This document shows, in pieces, positions 21,647 to 22,500 of a stretch of 22,500 nt of DNA. The position numbers and the translations under genes are program-made. The first letter of the stretch is position 1, and each line of letters begins with the position of its first letter. The notes under the pieces were generated by a model. It saw only the letters and a program-made list of their open reading frames with translations, did not search any database and was not told the DNA's origin. The DNA is from Salpingoeca rosetta (taxonomy: Eukaryota; Opisthokonta; Choanoflagellata; Craspedida; Salpingoecidae): positions 533,298 to 555,797 of the forward strand of contig NW_004754918.1 of NCBI RefSeq assembly GCF_000188695.1, read 5' to 3'.

Positions 21647-21844
21647 CCCGGCCTCCTTGTCCTTTGGTCGACGCTTTGGTCTGCGCTCGCTGCTTGCTTG
21701 ACTTACTGCACTACTGCTTTGTTCCCCTGGCTGCCGCGGTTGTTGAATAACTTGTGAAGATATGTATATTTTTCGTCATCGACCAGCCAATACCGAGCCA
21801 CTGCCACCAACACACTTTGCATTCAGCAGTTAGCAGCGTCCTCC

Positions 21845-21899
<55 letters not shown>

Positions 21900-21964
21900 C
21901 ACGCACACACACACACACAACACGCACACGCACACACACACACACACAACATACACACACAGTC
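21647..21964. promoter_or_regulatory. Shared divergent promoter region, orphan gene and OST4
   Basis: Only 318 bases separate the two start codons, so both promoters must share this interval. The half near the orphan is mixed sequence, with an AT-rich patch at about 21745-21775 (TTGAATAACTTG to ATATGTATATTTTTC). The half near OST4 is a CA microsatellite. No TATA box is certain, although TATGTATATTTTT at about 21760 is a candidate. Confidence 0.55.
21846..21958 (+). repeat. (CA)n microsatellite immediately upstream of OST4
   Basis: A CA run of about 53 bases, followed by shorter runs broken by AACACG and AACATA, ends seven bases before the OST4 start codon. It is either 5' UTR or promoter. 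Confidence 0.9.
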
Positions 21965-22075
21965 ATGATCACTGACACGCAGTTGATGCTGACGGCCAAC
22001 ATCCTTGGCGTCGTCATCTTTCTTCTTGTCATTGCATATCACTACGTATCAGCAGTGCAGAAGAAGGAGACTTGA
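21965..22075 (+). CDS. OST4: Oligosaccharyltransferase subunit 4 (OST4 mini-protein)
   Basis: A 36-residue frame from ATG to TGA beginning MITDTQLMLTANILGV. The MITD-x-QL start, the AN-x-LGV turn, a hydrophobic helix (about residues 9-27) with LLV, the YHYV motif and a polar Lys-containing end are the OST4 signature, and the length matches the family (36-40). Known: OST4 is a single-span protein of the endoplasmic reticulum membrane that holds the catalytic STT3 subunit with OST3/OST6-type subunits in the N-glycosylation complex. It is too short for ordinary gene finding. The start is fixed by the family N-terminus. The frame is complete and no coding intron is needed. Confidence 0.93.
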   Translation: MITDTQLMLTANILGVVIFLLVIAYHYVSAVQKKET

Positions 22076-22500
22076 ACAGCAAAGGTGTGTACGTGCGATG
22101 TGCGATGTGCGCGTGTCGTGTGCGTTGTGGGTGCTTGGTGTGTGGGTGCGTTGTGAGTGCTTGGTGTGTGTGTATGGGCGTGCACTTGCATGCGCGCGCA
22201 CTTGTGTACATGTCAACCCCAACGTCCATGTCGAACAACACTGTCTTACCTCTTTCTTCACTCGTACAACTGACATCCCATTCGCGCAACCACTCTGCAT
22301 TTGTCCCTGCAGTCTATGTGAAGCGTCGTTTCCATGCATGTCTCGTTCTTGTGTTTCTCGTTTCAATCGCCTTCAGTGCCCCTTCCTCTCTCTGTATCAA
22401 CCTCTCTTGATCTTTCACACCAGCCGACGCTGCTTCAAGTCTTCGTACTTTGTTATCCCCCTTTCTCGAAGCAGTACACCAACTGTGCGCGTGTGTACAT
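22076..22500 (+). other. OST4 3' region with a probable 3' UTR intron
   Basis: Nine bases after the stop codon the sequence reads AAAG/GTGTGT (22085) and a strong pyrimidine-rich acceptor, TTGTCCCTGCAG, ends at 22312. The interval starts with GT-rich repeats like the other introns here. If real, it is a 228-base intron in the 3' UTR. The remainder to 22500 is CT-rich with no polyadenylation signal or other gene visible. Confidence 0.5.

Overview
This is a eukaryotic nuclear window. Its protein-coding genes are split by introns with GT..AG borders, two introns and several intergenic stretches are filled with GT/CA microsatellites, AATAAA signals follow two of the genes, and there is an intact pair of eukaryotic tRNA-Pro genes. 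Coding DNA is GC-rich with long low-complexity tracts (Thr, Asp, Gln, Gly/Arg). A gene with the TROVE - DUF4062 - NACHT - WD40 order of the vault/telomerase protein TEP1, next to PFKFB- and OST4-type genes, fits a unicellular relative of animals such as a choanoflagellate. That placement is inference; no species can be read from the sequence.

Layout. 1-2574 (+): end of an intron, then the last exon of a 6-phosphofructo-2-kinase-type gene whose kinase core is followed by a very long low-complexity tail and no recognisable bisphosphatase domain. 3038-14565 (+): a complete TEP1-like gene, seven exons joining in phase to 3371 residues. 14903-16647 and 17493-19377: two arms of a large inverted repeat around an 845-base unique spacer. 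Each arm carries a tRNA-Pro(AGG) gene pointing inward and, pointing outward, the 5' part of a gene for a SPRY-like protein. The right copy (17810-20485, +) is complete, with five exons and 501 residues. The left copy (minus strand) keeps exons 1-3 only, because the repeat ends inside intron 3; its exon 3 frame stays open across the junction and runs antisense into the end of the TEP1 gene. 20831-21646 (-): a 271-residue orphan protein gene, convergent with the SPRY-like gene. 21965-22075 (+): a 36-residue OST4 gene (oligosaccharyltransferase mini-subunit), divergent from the orphan and probably carrying an intron just after its stop codon.

The genes do not form one pathway: glycolytic regulation, a ribonucleoprotein scaffold, a tRNA and N-glycosylation are mixed, as is usual in eukaryotic chromosomes. 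The most unusual structure is the inverted duplication: coding sequence is essentially identical between arms while introns and flanks have diverged, which points to a recent event or to gene conversion. The TEP1-like gene is the most informative single gene, with arginine-glycine tracts inserted both in the TROVE region and in the WD40 region.
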